From Indolivaga alginatilytica (GTDB taxonomy: Bacteria; Bacteroidota; Bacteroidia; Bacteroidales; Dysgonomonadaceae), in the NCBI RefSeq assembly GCF_003201355.1, contig NZ_QICL01000038.1:1-41587 (forward strand): a DNA stretch of 41,587 nucleotides. Direction: 5' to 3'. The translations under genes were made by a program, and so were the position numbers. This document shows positions 1-7,912 of the stretch, piece after piece (the first letter of the stretch is position 1; each line of letters opens with the position of its first letter). Below the pieces are notes generated by a model. That model did not search any database and had not been told where the DNA came from. It saw only the letters and a list, made by a program, of their open reading frames with translations.

Positions 1-81
1 CAGAAAGTCAGATCAACATCCGGACTACTAGTACATACGATGGGTAAAATTGCAATCGCATTTATTTATCTAATTTTTTAA
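1..81 (+). CDS. possible C-terminal end of an unidentified gene
   Basis: Frame 1 is open from the window edge to a TAA at 79-81 and gives 26 residues ending in a hydrophobic stretch (IAIAFIYLIF). No family is recognisable from so short a tail, and chance openness is possible. If real, it converges on htpG. Confidence 0.2.
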   Translation, partial: QKVRSTSGLLVHTMGKIAIAFIYLIF

Positions 82-122
82 ATACTGATTCGCATAACTT
101 ATTAATCTGAATGATGATATAT

Positions 123-151
123 AAAAAAAGCTGATCGAATACTCGACCAGC
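123..151 (-). terminator. rho-independent terminator of htpG
   Basis: Read on the minus strand, GCTGGTCGA and TCGATCAGC form a 9-bp stem (one G-U pair) with a 4-nt loop, followed by seven T. It lies about 75 bases past the htpG stop. On the plus strand the same stem has an A-C mismatch and no T run, so it serves htpG. Confidence 0.75.
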
Positions 152-211
152 CTTCATTATTATACTATATAGAGTATCCTATTTCCTATAAGCATGTAAT
201 TAAGTAATAAA

Positions 212-226
212 AAGGTCTGAGACCTT
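212..226. repeat. dispersed palindrome, copy 1
   Basis: AAGGTCTGAGACCTT, a perfect 7+1+7 palindrome. It overlaps the htpG stop codon. The A-rich side (AGTAATAA) points away from htpG, so on the htpG strand the palindrome is followed by TTTTTATT. See the finding on this family. Confidence 0.8.
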
Positions 227-2126
227 ATTTACCTGTAATCAGTTCAGTACTGCGTTTGATGAAATTGCTCAGGCTCTCTCCTTTCAACATATTGTTTGAA
301 AGTAATGCCAAGTCAACCAATTGCTTGATAATAGGATTTTCTGATGCGTATTTGCTAACAGCTTCCACATCTTTACCATCCACATCAGTAATAATCTTTT
401 TTACCAATGGGTGATTGGTATTTATAACCATTGTAAAGTTGTCGGGCATTTCTCCGTAGAACGACATGCCTGTTTGCATAGCAGCCATTTCTTTCATACG
501 ACGAGTGTACTCGTTTTGTGTAATCTGAATTGGTTGAATGTTTTCGTTCAATGGTTTATAATCAAAAGAGAATTCTACTTTCTCTATCTTAGGTAATTGA
601 GATTTGAAAGTTTCATTCAACTCTTCTTTTTGCTTATCAGTTAAATCGGCATCAGCAATATCTTCTTTCTTGATCAGATTGTTAACAATATCACTATCAA
701 CACGAACAAAACGGCTCTTCTCGAATTTGCTTTCCAGCATTCCTGCTAAATGTACATCCAATTGCCCATCAAGTAAAAGAACATCGTAACCATGATCTTT
801 TGCTGCATTAATATATGAGTACTGTTCCTCTCTATTATTTGTATATAGGTATATTAAAGTACCTTCTTTGTCTGTTTGATTTCCTGAAATAAGAGTTTTA
901 TATTCTTCGAATGTGAAGATATTGCCATCTGTATTCTTTAATAAACAGAATTTTTGAGCACGATCGTAGAATTTCTCATCAGTAAGCATGCCATATTCGA
1001 TGAATATTTTAAGATCATCCCATTTTTCTTCGAACTGAGGACGGTCATTCTTGAATATATCCTCTAAACGATCAGCTACCTTTTTAGTAATGTGTGACGA
1101 AATTTTCTTCACATTGTGATCGCTTTGAAGATAAGATCTCGAAACATTCAGAGGAATGTCCGGAGAGTCGATAACCCCATGCATCAAGGTTAGGAATTCA
1201 GGAACGATACCTTCTACCGAATCAGTAATAAATACCTGATTAGAGTATAGCTGTATCTTGTTTTTATGAGGATCTACATTGCTCTTCAATTTAGGGAAAT
1301 AAAGTACTCCTGTCAATTTGAATGGATAATCTACATTAAGATGTATCCAGAACAAGGGTTCATCAGTAAAAGGGTACAAGTCCTGATAAAATTTCTTGTA
1401 ATCTTCGTCTTTTAAGTCTGCAGGCTTGCGGGTCCACAAAGGAGTTGTGTCATTAATGACATTATCTTCCTCAGTTTCTACCGATTTCCCATCCTTCCAT
1501 TCTGTTTTTTTGCCGAATACAATCGATACAGGTAAGAAACGACAATACTTTTTAAGCAACTTGTCTATTTCACCTTGTTCAAGGAAATTCTTATTTTCGT
1601 CGTCTATATATAATATAATGTCTGTACCTCTTTCGGTTTTGTCAGCTTTGCTTAAAGTAAACTCAGGAGTACCATCGCAGCTCCATTTTACAGCTTCAGA
1701 ACCCTCTTTATGAGAAAGAGTCACAATTTCAACTTGTTTAGAAACCATAAATGCTGAATAGAAACCTAGTCCGAAGTGTCCTATAATTGCATTGGCATCA
1801 TTTTTATACTTATCCAAAAATTCGTTGGCTGAAGACAGAGCAATCTGATTGATGTATTTATTGATCTCATCTTCTGTCATACCTATACCTCGGTCGGAGA
1901 TTGTAATAGTACCTTTTTCTTTGTCTAATGATACTCTTACTGCTGTGTCTCCCAATTCGCCTTTAAATTCACCTAAAGATGATAGGGTTTTAAGCTTTTG
2001 AGTAGCATCTACTGCGTTAGAAACTAGCTCTCTTAAAAAGATTTCGTGATCGCTGTACAGAAATTTCTTAATAATGGGGAATATATTGTCTGTGGTAACC
2101 CCAATATGACCTTTTCTTTCTTCCAT
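225..2126 (-). CDS. htpG: molecular chaperone HtpG (Hsp90)
   Basis: Cytosolic Hsp90 family ATP-dependent chaperone, which remodels client proteins as a homodimer. The N-terminal GHKL ATPase domain is clear: FLRELVSNAVDA near residue 27, the DRGIGM loop near 78 and GHFGLGFYSAFMV near 115. The middle domain carries NVSRSYLQSD near 330. At 633 residues it is shorter than the roughly 680-residue Bacteroides proteins I know; the charged insert near the C-terminus of those proteins appears to be absent. The start ATG gives MEERKGHIGVTTDNIF, the usual family beginning. It is monocistronic, with its own terminator downstream and a large gap to the divergent sigma-factor gene. Identification is firm. 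Confidence 0.97.
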   Translation of the reverse strand: MEERKGHIGVTTDNIFPIIKKFLYSDHEIFLRELVSNAVDATQKLKTLSSLGEFKGELGDTAVRVSLDKEKGTITISDRGIGMTEDEINKYINQIALSSANEFLDKYKNDANAIIGHFGLGFYSAFMVSKQVEIVTLSHKEGSEAVKWSCDGTPEFTLSKADKTERGTDIILYIDDENKNFLEQGEIDKLLKKYCRFLPVSIVFGKKTEWKDGKSVETEEDNVINDTTPLWTRKPADLKDEDYKKFYQDLYPFTDEPLFWIHLNVDYPFKLTGVLYFPKLKSNVDPHKNKIQLYSNQVFITDSVEGIVPEFLTLMHGVIDSPDIPLNVSRSYLQSDHNVKKISSHITKKVADRLEDIFKNDRPQFEEKWDDLKIFIEYGMLTDEKFYDRAQKFCLLKNTDGNIFTFEEYKTLISGNQTDKEGTLIYLYTNNREEQYSYINAAKDHGYDVLLLDGQLDVHLAGMLESKFEKSRFVRVDSDIVNNLIKKEDIADADLTDKQKEELNETFKSQLPKIEKVEFSFDYKPLNENIQPIQITQNEYTRRMKEMAAMQTGMSFYGEMPDNFTMVINTNHPLVKKIITDVDGKDVEAVSKYASENPIIKQLVDLALLSNNMLKGESLSNFIKRSTELITGK

Positions 2127-2198
2127 GATGTTATATTTTGTATTTTGTTATGATTCTCTGGAAGGTTAAACCAAAAAGGGTGCCATACTCGAAAAGAC

Positions 2199-2211
2199 TG
2201 TCATTTTGTCA
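2199..2211 (-). promoter_or_regulatory. direct repeat TGACA-AAA-TGACA upstream of htpG
   Basis: On the minus strand two TGACA pentamers separated by AAA lie about 75-85 bases upstream of the htpG start, followed 13 bases later by a related TGGCA. This may be a heat-shock promoter or operator. Only the repeat itself is seen; the role is inferred from its position. Confidence 0.3.
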
Positions 2212-2404
2212 AATGTTTATGATTAATTTCTATTCTTTAAATTTGTTGATAGATTAAGTTTATGCCTTATTTATGCATCTTTATCTTTATTGTGTCAGTG
2301 GTTATTTTGCTGTTATATAGGTGGTTGTGTTTTCATTATTCTTGTGCTTAACATTTGTTGAATGAAAAAAACTTTATTTTATTTTTAGAGATGCAAAAAG
2401 ATCG

Positions 2405-2412
2405 TATATTTG
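2405..2412 (+). promoter_or_regulatory. -7 promoter element of the ECF sigma gene
   Basis: TATATTTG matches the Bacteroidota sigma-ABfr -7 consensus TAnnTTTG. The -33 region is only T-rich (TTTTTA near 2382). It would give a leader of about 65-70 bases before the ATG at 2488. The rest of the 360-base gap from htpG shows no gene. Confidence 0.5.
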
Positions 2413-2487
2413 TGGTGTAGGATTATCCAAATATTTTATGTATAATATAACGGATTGTTCTTTCTTTAACACTAGAAACATAAGGTT

Positions 2488-3021
2488 ATGAAAAATGATG
2501 AAAACAACGCAAACGGCTTCGAAGGCAAACTAATTGCTCTTCAAAATAATATGATGAATTTTGCTTTGACTTTAACTACAAATAGAGAAGAAGCTAAGGA
2601 TTTACTGCAAGAAACAACTCTTCGTGCTTTAGATAATAAAGAAAAGTATTATGAAAACGTAAACTTCAAAGGATGGGTGTTTACAATTATGCACAACATT
2701 TTTGTAAATAACTATAGAAGAATCGTTCGCACGCAAACAGTTGTAGATCAAACGGAAAATCTATATCATCTTAATTTGCCGCAAGATTCGGGATTTGATA
2801 CCCCGGAAGGTGCATATACTATTGCAGAGATAACAAAATCAATTAATAGTTTCTCTGACGAATATAAAGTGCCGTTTACTATGCACGTTTCAGGTTATAA
2901 ATACGAAGAAATCGCTCAAACTCTGACTCTACCCATCGGAACAGTGAAAAGTCGTATCTTCTTTGCTCGAAAGAGATTACAGGAAATGTTGAAAGATTAT
3001 AAATTTCAAGACAGAGAATAA
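2488..3021 (+). CDS. RNA polymerase ECF-type sigma factor
   Basis: 177 residues, the usual ECF size. Region 2 is at residues 20-85 (the FALTLTTNREEAKDLLQET core, then FKGWVFTIMHNIFVNNYR). Region 4 is at 115-170, with helix-turn-helix residues YKYEEIAQTLTLPIGTVKSRI and the basic ARKRL end. It would direct RNA polymerase to alternative promoters. No anti-sigma gene lies next to it, and a strong terminator follows 50 bases after the stop, so it is probably a single-gene transcript. This matches the stand-alone RpoE-like sigma factors common in Bacteroidales. Its target genes cannot be told from the sequence. Confidence 0.93.
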   Translation: MKNDENNANGFEGKLIALQNNMMNFALTLTTNREEAKDLLQETTLRALDNKEKYYENVNFKGWVFTIMHNIFVNNYRRIVRTQTVVDQTENLYHLNLPQDSGFDTPEGAYTIAEITKSINSFSDEYKVPFTMHVSGYKYEEIAQTLTLPIGTVKSRIFFARKRLQEMLKDYKFQDRE

Positions 3022-3069
3022 GTAGTTACAGGTAATTAGTTACAAATTTGTCTATAAAAAAATAGAAGG

Positions 3070-3104
3070 AGAGTCACATGTGAGTAATCAGTGTGACTCT
3101 TTTT
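3070..3104 (+). terminator. rho-independent terminator after the sigma gene
   Basis: AGAGTCACA (3070-3078) and TGTGACTCT (3092-3100) form a perfect 9-bp stem with a 13-nt loop, followed by TTTT. It separates the sigma gene from the thioredoxin gene and also rules out a thioredoxin start at the GTG inside the stem (3093). Confidence 0.85.
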
Positions 3105-3131
3105 AATCAGTATAAATATCGGCTGAATCAA

Positions 3132-3518
3132 ATGAAAAAAAATATTGTATTGTCTCTCTTGTTAGTCTTTTCTTTAGCTGTAGTAGCTCAGGATAATCAG
3201 ACAGGAGAAAATAAAATCGTTACTCTTACTTCTAAATCGTATGAGCAAGAAACTTTGAAAGGGCTTGTTCTGGTTGATTATTGGGCGGTCTGGTGTGGTC
3301 CATGTCGAAAGATGGAGCCAATTTTAAAACAAATTGCAGCCGAGACGGATGTGAAGGTTGGTAAGTTGAATGTTGATGATTATAAAGCTGTGGCAAGAGC
3401 CAAAGATGTATCCACTATCCCTACAATGATTATTTACAAGGATGGTAAAGAGGTACAGCGATTGGTCGGAGTATATGCAAAGGATGAATTACTTAAGGTT
3501 TTGAATAATTATAAGTGA
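3132..3518 (+). CDS. secreted thioredoxin-fold protein
   Basis: Thiol-disulfide oxidoreductase of the thioredoxin family, probably periplasmic. From the ATG at 3132 the protein has 128 residues. An N-terminal signal peptide (MKKNIVLSLLLVFSLAVVAQ) is followed by a thioredoxin fold with the active site WCGPC at residues 54-58 and the cis-proline loop STIPTMII. A longer reading from GTG 3093 would begin inside the upstream terminator and put extra residues before the signal peptide, so it is rejected. The exact partner is unknown. No other redox gene lies beside it. Confidence 0.88.
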   Translation: MKKNIVLSLLLVFSLAVVAQDNQTGENKIVTLTSKSYEQETLKGLVLVDYWAVWCGPCRKMEPILKQIAAETDVKVGKLNVDDYKAVARAKDVSTIPTMIIYKDGKEVQRLVGVYAKDELLKVLNNYK

Positions 3519-3612
3519 AAATCGAATAAGGGATAGGTTGTATTTAATTAGTCTCTATAATTATGCTTGTTATTTCTCATTATTTAAAAGTATGTATTTG
3601 CTTTATTGCTAG

Positions 3613-3840
3613 ATCCATTACTGGTTTTGATTGACAACAATGAATAATTGAGAAGAAATTACATGCAGTGGATACTACCAATATGTATTTTTCAATATAG
3701 TTTTACTGTAGTTAGATAAAATAAAAAGAGTCATATCGAATATTCAGCCGTGTATTATACGACTGAATAGTTTCGATATTTTCGTTAAAATACTTTTTTG
3801 CAATTTTATTATGAATTGTAAAGAGTGTTATTCTATGGAG
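3613..3840 (-). ncRNA. candidate small RNA, unit 1
   Basis: Inferred minus-strand transcript starting below the TAACTTTA element (3842-3849) and running through hairpin 3733-3778 to a second hairpin at 3613-3673. The second hairpin and its loop resemble those of unit 2 (shared ATATTGGTA and TTGTTGTC blocks and ATCCA/TGGAT stem ends). No start codon and continuous frame spans it. The 3519-4548 interval holds no convincing protein gene. Existence as an RNA is a hypothesis. Confidence 0.25.
3733..3778. terminator. strong hairpin, possible terminator
   Basis: ATATCGAA-T-ATTCAG pairs with CTGAAT-AGT-TTCGATAT, giving 8 and 6 paired bases around a small bulge. T-rich sequence follows on both strands, so it could terminate in either direction. 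It is present only in unit 1 and accounts for most of the length difference from unit 2. Confidence 0.45.
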
Positions 3841-3841
3841 G

Positions 3842-3922
3842 TAAAGTTACACCTTAATTGACTTAAGGCATAGTTCGGGAAGTCCTATTTCTGCAAAAAA
3901 GAGTTATGATAGCCGCAAAAAA
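3842..3922 (-). promoter_or_regulatory. tandem operator plus promoter, unit 1
   Basis: Two GCAAAAAA repeats start at 3893 and 3915, exactly 22 bp (two helical turns) apart. On the minus strand they sit upstream of TAACTTTA (3842-3849) with 43 bases between. The arrangement is repeated almost exactly at 4379-4458. Likely a dimeric regulator site; the neighbouring TPR-AraC protein is the obvious candidate. Confidence 0.45.
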
Positions 3923-4197
3923 GAGTCTTATGTGGTGTGTTTGGTGATTTTTTTGCTTTTTCAGACTGCCGGCTTGTAAAGTTTTTTCTTGAAGGATTGT
4001 TTTTGTTTTCTGGAAAGTAGGCGTCTTTCCTTGGTCTTTCTGTTTATTAGTGATTGCTGTATGACCTATTTGAATTCATTTCTTAGCTGTAGTGGTTTAT
4101 GTAGGTCTGATTCTCTATAGAGGCGATCTGAGTTTTTATGTAAGGTGTGTATAGAAGATATTAAATATTAATTGTAATATTTGTAAGCTATTGGACA

Positions 4198-4375
4198 ATC
4201 CATTGCTTGCGTAGGTTATTTGACGACAACAAATAATAGAAAAAGAACGACAAGCAATGGATGTTACCAATATCTTTTTTGTAAGTGTTAGTTGGTTTTT
4301 GTGTGTTTTACATATATTTCTGTTGGTTGTTGAAATATTCACTTAGCATAATCTTATAATTGGTGCTAATTGATA
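4198..4375 (-). ncRNA. candidate small RNA, unit 2
   Basis: Inferred minus-strand transcript from the TAATTTTG element at 4379-4386 down to a hairpin with a perfect 12-bp stem (ATCCATTGCTTG 4198-4209 with CAAGCAATGGAT 4251-4262, 41-nt loop). A reading frame across it opens only with GTG and has no clear ribosome binding site, so a structured RNA or a very small peptide gene are both possible. Confidence 0.25.
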
Positions 4376-4378
4376 GTG

Positions 4379-4458
4379 CAAAATTAGTTTTTTACGGAAT
4401 GAGTCTAGCCTGTAGAAGTCTCATCTTCGCAAAAAGTAGTTCTGATTGCCGCAAAAAA
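4379..4458 (-). promoter_or_regulatory. tandem operator plus promoter, unit 2
   Basis: GCAAAAA (4429) and GCAAAAAA (4451) are 22 bp apart, and 42 bases separate the first from TAATTTTG (4379-4386), which matches TAnnTTTG on the minus strand. The layout and intervening bases (GACTTC in both) match unit 1. It lies about 90 bases beyond the stop of the TPR-AraC gene. Confidence 0.5.
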
Positions 4459-4548
4459 GCACTCATCTTGGCTTTTAGAGTCCAAAATGAGTAAATATGT
4501 TGAATGTGTAGATGCTTTACCTCTTATTAAGACCGGGAGTGAAACATA

Positions 4549-6282
4549 TTAGGAAGTCTTATCATTTTTTGCCATTTCTCGGACTTCATTGGGAGTTAAA
4601 TCATATTTTTGTTTGAAAAGACGATAGAAGGTACTCTTGTTCGAGAACCCGGCGAGCGTGTAAATTTTATCTATGGAAAGATTTATATCCTGACTGAGTA
4701 AACGTCGTGTATATTCCAAGCGAAAATCATTTATGTATTCCGTGAAGGTCATACCTTTGTTCTCTTGAATGGTCTGTGTGAGATATTGTCTGTTAGTGCC
4801 AAGTTCGAGAGCAAGAGTTTCACGTGTAAGATTCGGGTTTCTAAAACTCTCGCTTTTATATAAATGAGCTGCCGTTTTCTCGAAAAGAGAAGCTTCTTTC
4901 AGTTTCTCAGGATTAGAATCCTGTATCAGAGAGCTTAGGTTATGTATCTCATTCAGGTATTTATCCAAATCTTTGTGCTGGGTAAATATTTTTTTGTTCT
5001 TTTTCTTTAGTTTGTTCGAATTATACTTTATGGCGAATACTATAGCAAGGAGCAGAATACATACTGTAGTTAAAGATATTATTATAGTTCGTGTATTCTG
5101 TACCTCTAGTTCGTGCTTTTCTGCCTGATCCTTTAATTTTTCAACTTCATAAATTGTGCGTAATTCGTTAACTTGTCTGCTCGAATTGTCTTTAGCCATC
5201 GAATCAACAAATAAAAATACTTCATTCTTTAGGGTGAAGGCATTCTTGTAATCTCCTTTAGCAGCTAAAATATCGGCTTTTTTATCTCTTACAGTATTGT
5301 AGTTGAAATTATCTGATATTTCGGAATAATAATCTATTGCCTTATCTATATACTGCAGTGCCTGCTCGTAATTTTTAGTTTTCAAATAATATTCAGCATA
5401 GGCAATCTGTGTATAGTGATAGAATCTATCATGTATATAAGCCTTGTTCTCATTGTAATATATGGTAATATTTTCTATCATTTGCTTAGCTTCGGTTAGC
5501 CTGCCCAATTCGATCATGCTTTTGGCGGTGTTGACATCGGCTAGTAAAATGAAAAGGGTGTTATTCTTGTCTTCCGAATATCTATTTGCGTAATATCGGA
5601 TCGAATCACAATATGCCAGAGATAACTCGTGGTTGTTTGCATTGTATGCGGCAGTTGTTAGTTCCCAGAAAAAGGTCGGTCCGTCTTTTCCATAGTTGGG
5701 GACGTACTTTCTTTTTAAGTCTAACATCTTCTGGAAAGCCTCCAGTGCTTGCTTGGGTTTCTCCAGAAACAGATAGATGCGTCCTAGTAGTTCGTAGGAT
5801 AAGGATTCCCCTGATTTGTTATTGCTGTCTTGCGTATCTTGAAGTAACTTTAGGGTTTTATTCAGAGCGAGTTCCATATTTCCGGATTGAATATATGAAT
5901 CAATGATATAAGCATCAGCTCCGATTTCGTTTTCTATATCGCCTGCTCTCTGATAATATTCTTTAGCTTTCTGAGCCATATATATAAAGCTGTCTTTTAA
6001 TGCTATGTGTTGGTAATAGCCGCACAGGTGCATATATGCATGTCCCGTATACTGATTGTTTTTTTGTTTCAGGGCTTCTTCTTTTAGTATCATGGCATTT
6101 GCGAATGCCTCCGGCGTGTTGATAGTGGCGGTCGACATCTTTCGAAGAGATTTCAGCTTTTCTATCCCCGTTTCTTTAGATACTTCTTGTTGTGACTTGC
6201 TGTTCGTTGCAACAGATGCCTGAATAGATATAATAAGTAAAAAAATAAAAAGCACATGAGTTCTGATGAGGAATTTTTTCAT
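4549..6282 (-). CDS. TPR-repeat membrane-anchored AraC-family regulator
   Basis: 577 residues with three parts. A signal or anchor segment (residues 1-26) leads into a periplasmic helical region with TPR-like repeats (about 40-370, with ALNKTLKLLQD, ALEAFQKMLDL and ALQYIDKAIDYYSE units). A single membrane span (about 398-420) precedes a cytoplasmic AraC helix-turn-helix domain (about 475-570; LTRETLALELGTNRQYLTQ and the second helix pair ending FSNKSTFYRLFKQKYDLTPNEVR). Such one-protein sensors transmit a periplasmic signal straight to DNA in Bacteroidota. No target operon is adjacent, but two matching operator/promoter units lie just beyond its 3' end. The ligand is unknown. Confidence 0.88.
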   Translation of the reverse strand: MKKFLIRTHVLFIFLLIISIQASVATNSKSQQEVSKETGIEKLKSLRKMSTATINTPEAFANAMILKEEALKQKNNQYTGHAYMHLCGYYQHIALKDSFIYMAQKAKEYYQRAGDIENEIGADAYIIDSYIQSGNMELALNKTLKLLQDTQDSNNKSGESLSYELLGRIYLFLEKPKQALEAFQKMLDLKRKYVPNYGKDGPTFFWELTTAAYNANNHELSLAYCDSIRYYANRYSEDKNNTLFILLADVNTAKSMIELGRLTEAKQMIENITIYYNENKAYIHDRFYHYTQIAYAEYYLKTKNYEQALQYIDKAIDYYSEISDNFNYNTVRDKKADILAAKGDYKNAFTLKNEVFLFVDSMAKDNSSRQVNELRTIYEVEKLKDQAEKHELEVQNTRTIIISLTTVCILLLAIVFAIKYNSNKLKKKNKKIFTQHKDLDKYLNEIHNLSSLIQDSNPEKLKEASLFEKTAAHLYKSESFRNPNLTRETLALELGTNRQYLTQTIQENKGMTFTEYINDFRLEYTRRLLSQDINLSIDKIYTLAGFSNKSTFYRLFKQKYDLTPNEVREMAKNDKTS

Positions 6283-6449
6283 TTCTTCAGTAGGGTAGTT
6301 GGGTTTAATAAAAAAAAACTGATTTTTTAATGTATACAGCTAGAGTATAGTATTAAGCAAATTATGATCTTTGATTTATGTCTTTTTGGAGGTTGACTTA
6401 GATTCTGTTGCTGTTGTTTTTTTTTCTAAAAGAACCTGTCTTTGTTCGT

Positions 6450-6474
6450 GTTGCAAAAGTAGCACTTTTGTAAC
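6450..6474 (-). promoter_or_regulatory. palindrome overlapping the TPR-AraC promoter
   Basis: GTTGCAAAAGT-AGC-ACTTTTGTAAC is an inverted repeat (10 of 11 pairs). On the minus strand it contains TACTTTTG (6454-6461), a match to the TAnnTTTG -7 element, about 175 bases upstream of the TPR-AraC start. An operator overlapping the promoter would allow repression, for instance by itself or by the adjacent MarR protein. The binding protein is not shown. Confidence 0.4.
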
Positions 6475-6553
6475 GAATAAGTCTTTCGATAGTCTTCAAA
6501 AATTCCCGAAAATCCTCAAAAAATACTTGGGGGAGTTGTTAAATGTATTTGTT

Positions 6554-7018
6554 TTAGAGAGTCTCCTGAATATTATTGAATACGATTTTTAGCATAGAGC
6601 GCACTTGGTTGAGCCCGTCTTTGTCTATTCCTGCAAAAGCATATTGCATTGTCTCGTTGACAGCCTCATTGGCTTTCTCTTTGATACTTTTTCCTTTCTC
6701 TGTTAAGTATATTTGATTAGATCTGCGATCGGTCGGAGTTGATCGGCGTTCCGCTAATTCAAGCTTAGTCAGATTGTCTACCAATCGGGTCATGCTTGGC
6801 TTGTCTTTGAATGTTGCATCACAAAGCGTTTGTTGTGAAACACCATCCTGCCGCCATAAAAACGAAAGAACCGTCCACTGTTCGGGAGTTATATCCAGAC
6901 CATGTTTTCTGAAATTGCGGTACATCTTTCGATTAATAGCCATCGAAACTTTTCCATTGATTATAGGAAAGATATACTCTAGTTCTATTAAGTCGCTATT
7001 TTCGTTCTCGTGATCCAT
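6554..7018 (-). CDS. MarR-family transcriptional regulator
   Basis: 154 residues, typical MarR length. The winged helix-turn-helix occupies about residues 40-110: ITPEQWTVLSFLWRQDGVSQQTL, the recognition helix KPSMTRLVDNLTKLELAERR, then the wing with the DRRSNQIYLTEKG signature. Helices at both ends would form the dimer. It probably represses a nearby or unlinked operon in response to a small ligand. It is transcribed in the same direction as the TPR-AraC gene downstream (271-base gap). The promoter is at 7151-7181 and a dispersed palindrome lies in its leader. Confidence 0.92.
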   Translation of the reverse strand: MDHENENSDLIELEYIFPIINGKVSMAINRKMYRNFRKHGLDITPEQWTVLSFLWRQDGVSQQTLCDATFKDKPSMTRLVDNLTKLELAERRSTPTDRRSNQIYLTEKGKSIKEKANEAVNETMQYAFAGIDKDGLNQVRSMLKIVFNNIQETL

Positions 7019-7050
7019 CTTCTGACTTATTTCTCAATTAAATTACTTTT

Positions 7051-7079
7051 AAGGTTACAGACCTTTTTATTGCTTTGGC
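7051..7079. repeat. dispersed palindrome, copy 2
   Basis: AAGGTTACAGACCTT with the shared flank TTTTATTGCTTTGG. It lies 33 bases upstream of the MarR start, inside the predicted leader, with the A-rich flank (minus-strand sense) away from the gene. Confidence 0.75.
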
Positions 7080-7150
7080 AAATATAACAAACAGAGACTA
7101 TTGTGCTCACAAAGTGTAATAATTAATATTTTACATTACTTTGATGCCTG

Positions 7151-7181
7151 CAAAGGTATAATATCTTTAGCTTAGTTGAAA
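7151..7181 (-). promoter_or_regulatory. promoter of the MarR gene
   Basis: On the minus strand TACCTTTG (7151-7158) is a full TAnnTTTG match, preceded by TTTC after 19 bases (7178-7181), close to the TTTG -33 consensus. The leader would be about 130 bases. Confidence 0.55.
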
Positions 7182-7196
7182 TATTTAACTCCATAT

Positions 7197-7227
7197 TTTG
7201 TTTTTAGAGCATATTATCTTACCTTTG
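7197..7227 (+). promoter_or_regulatory. promoter of the rpsF-rpsR-rplI operon
   Basis: TTTG (7197-7200), 19 bases, then TACCTTTG (7220-7227): an exact Bacteroidota sigma-ABfr promoter. It is 47 bases upstream of the rpsF start. Confidence 0.85.
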
Positions 7228-7273
7228 CGGCTCGAAAAACTTTATTGTTTAACAAGTTTATATTAAATTATTT

Positions 7274-7621
7274 ATGAATCATTACGAAACCGTTTTCATT
7301 TTGACTCCCGTTTTGTCTGATGTTCAGATGAAGGAAGCGGTAGAAAAATTCAAAGGCATTCTGACTGACGAAGGTGCTACGATTGTTAGTGAGGAGAATT
7401 GGGGGCTAAAAAAATTAGCTTATCCTATTCAAAAGAAATCTACAGGATTTTACGCATTTGTTGAGTTTGATGCAGACCCATCGGTTATTGCTAAGTTGGA
7501 ACTACAATTTCGTCGTGACGAAAAAGTTATTCGTTTCTTAACTTTCCGTCAGGATAAGTATGCTCATCAGTACGCAGAAAAAAGAAGAAATCTTAGATCA
7601 TCAACTAAAAAAGAAAATTAA
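7274..7621 (+). CDS. rpsF: 30S ribosomal protein bS6
   Basis: 115 residues. The start [26 protein letters not shown], the central [23 protein letters not shown] and the basic tail are typical of bS6, which binds 16S rRNA beside bS18 on the small-subunit platform. First gene of a three-gene ribosomal operon in the standard bacterial order rpsF-rpsR-rplI; rpsR starts 2 bases after its stop, so the two are probably translationally coupled. Confidence 0.98.
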   Translation: MNHYETVFILTPVLSDVQMKEAVEKFKGILTDEGATIVSEENWGLKKLAYPIQKKSTGFYAFVEFDADPSVIAKLELQFRRDEKVIRFLTFRQDKYAHQYAEKRRNLRSSTKKEN

Positions 7622-7623
7622 TC

Positions 7624-7890
7624 ATGGCACAACAATCAGAAATCAGATATTTGACTCCTCCTTCAGTTGATGTCAAAAAGAAGAAATACTGTCGTTTCAA
7701 AAAGAATGGTATCAAGTATATCGATTACAAGGATCCTGAATTCTTGAAAAAATTCTTAAACGAGCAAGGTAAAATTTTACCTCGTCGTATTACCGGAACA
7801 TCGTTGAAGTTTCAACGTCGTATAGCGCAAGCTGTTAAGAGATCTCGTCACTTGGCATTGCTTCCTTACGTAACCGATATGATGAAATAA
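7624..7890 (+). CDS. rpsR: 30S ribosomal protein bS18
   Basis: 88 residues. It contains the bS18 core: [23 protein letters not shown], then [28 protein letters not shown]. It forms the bS6-bS18 pair on the 30S platform, and its position directly after rpsF fits stoichiometric synthesis. A run of AAAAAAAGGAGGAAAAAG between it and rplI is an unusually strong Shine-Dalgarno stretch for this phylum. Confidence 0.98.
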   Translation: MAQQSEIRYLTPPSVDVKKKKYCRFKKNGIKYIDYKDPEFLKKFLNEQGKILPRRITGTSLKFQRRIAQAVKRSRHLALLPYVTDMMK

Positions 7891-7912
7891 TTAAAAAAAG
7901 GAGGAAAAAGAT

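Noticed and set aside
3093-3131. Upstream GTG start for the thioredoxin gene
   Set aside because: It lies inside the terminator stem of the sigma gene and would put 13 residues before a clear signal peptide.
4136-4342. A 68-codon minus-strand frame over the unit 2 hairpin as a protein gene
   Set aside because: It opens only with GTG, lacks a ribosome site, and the equivalent frame in unit 1 has no start codon and a stop upstream; structured RNA is at least as likely.
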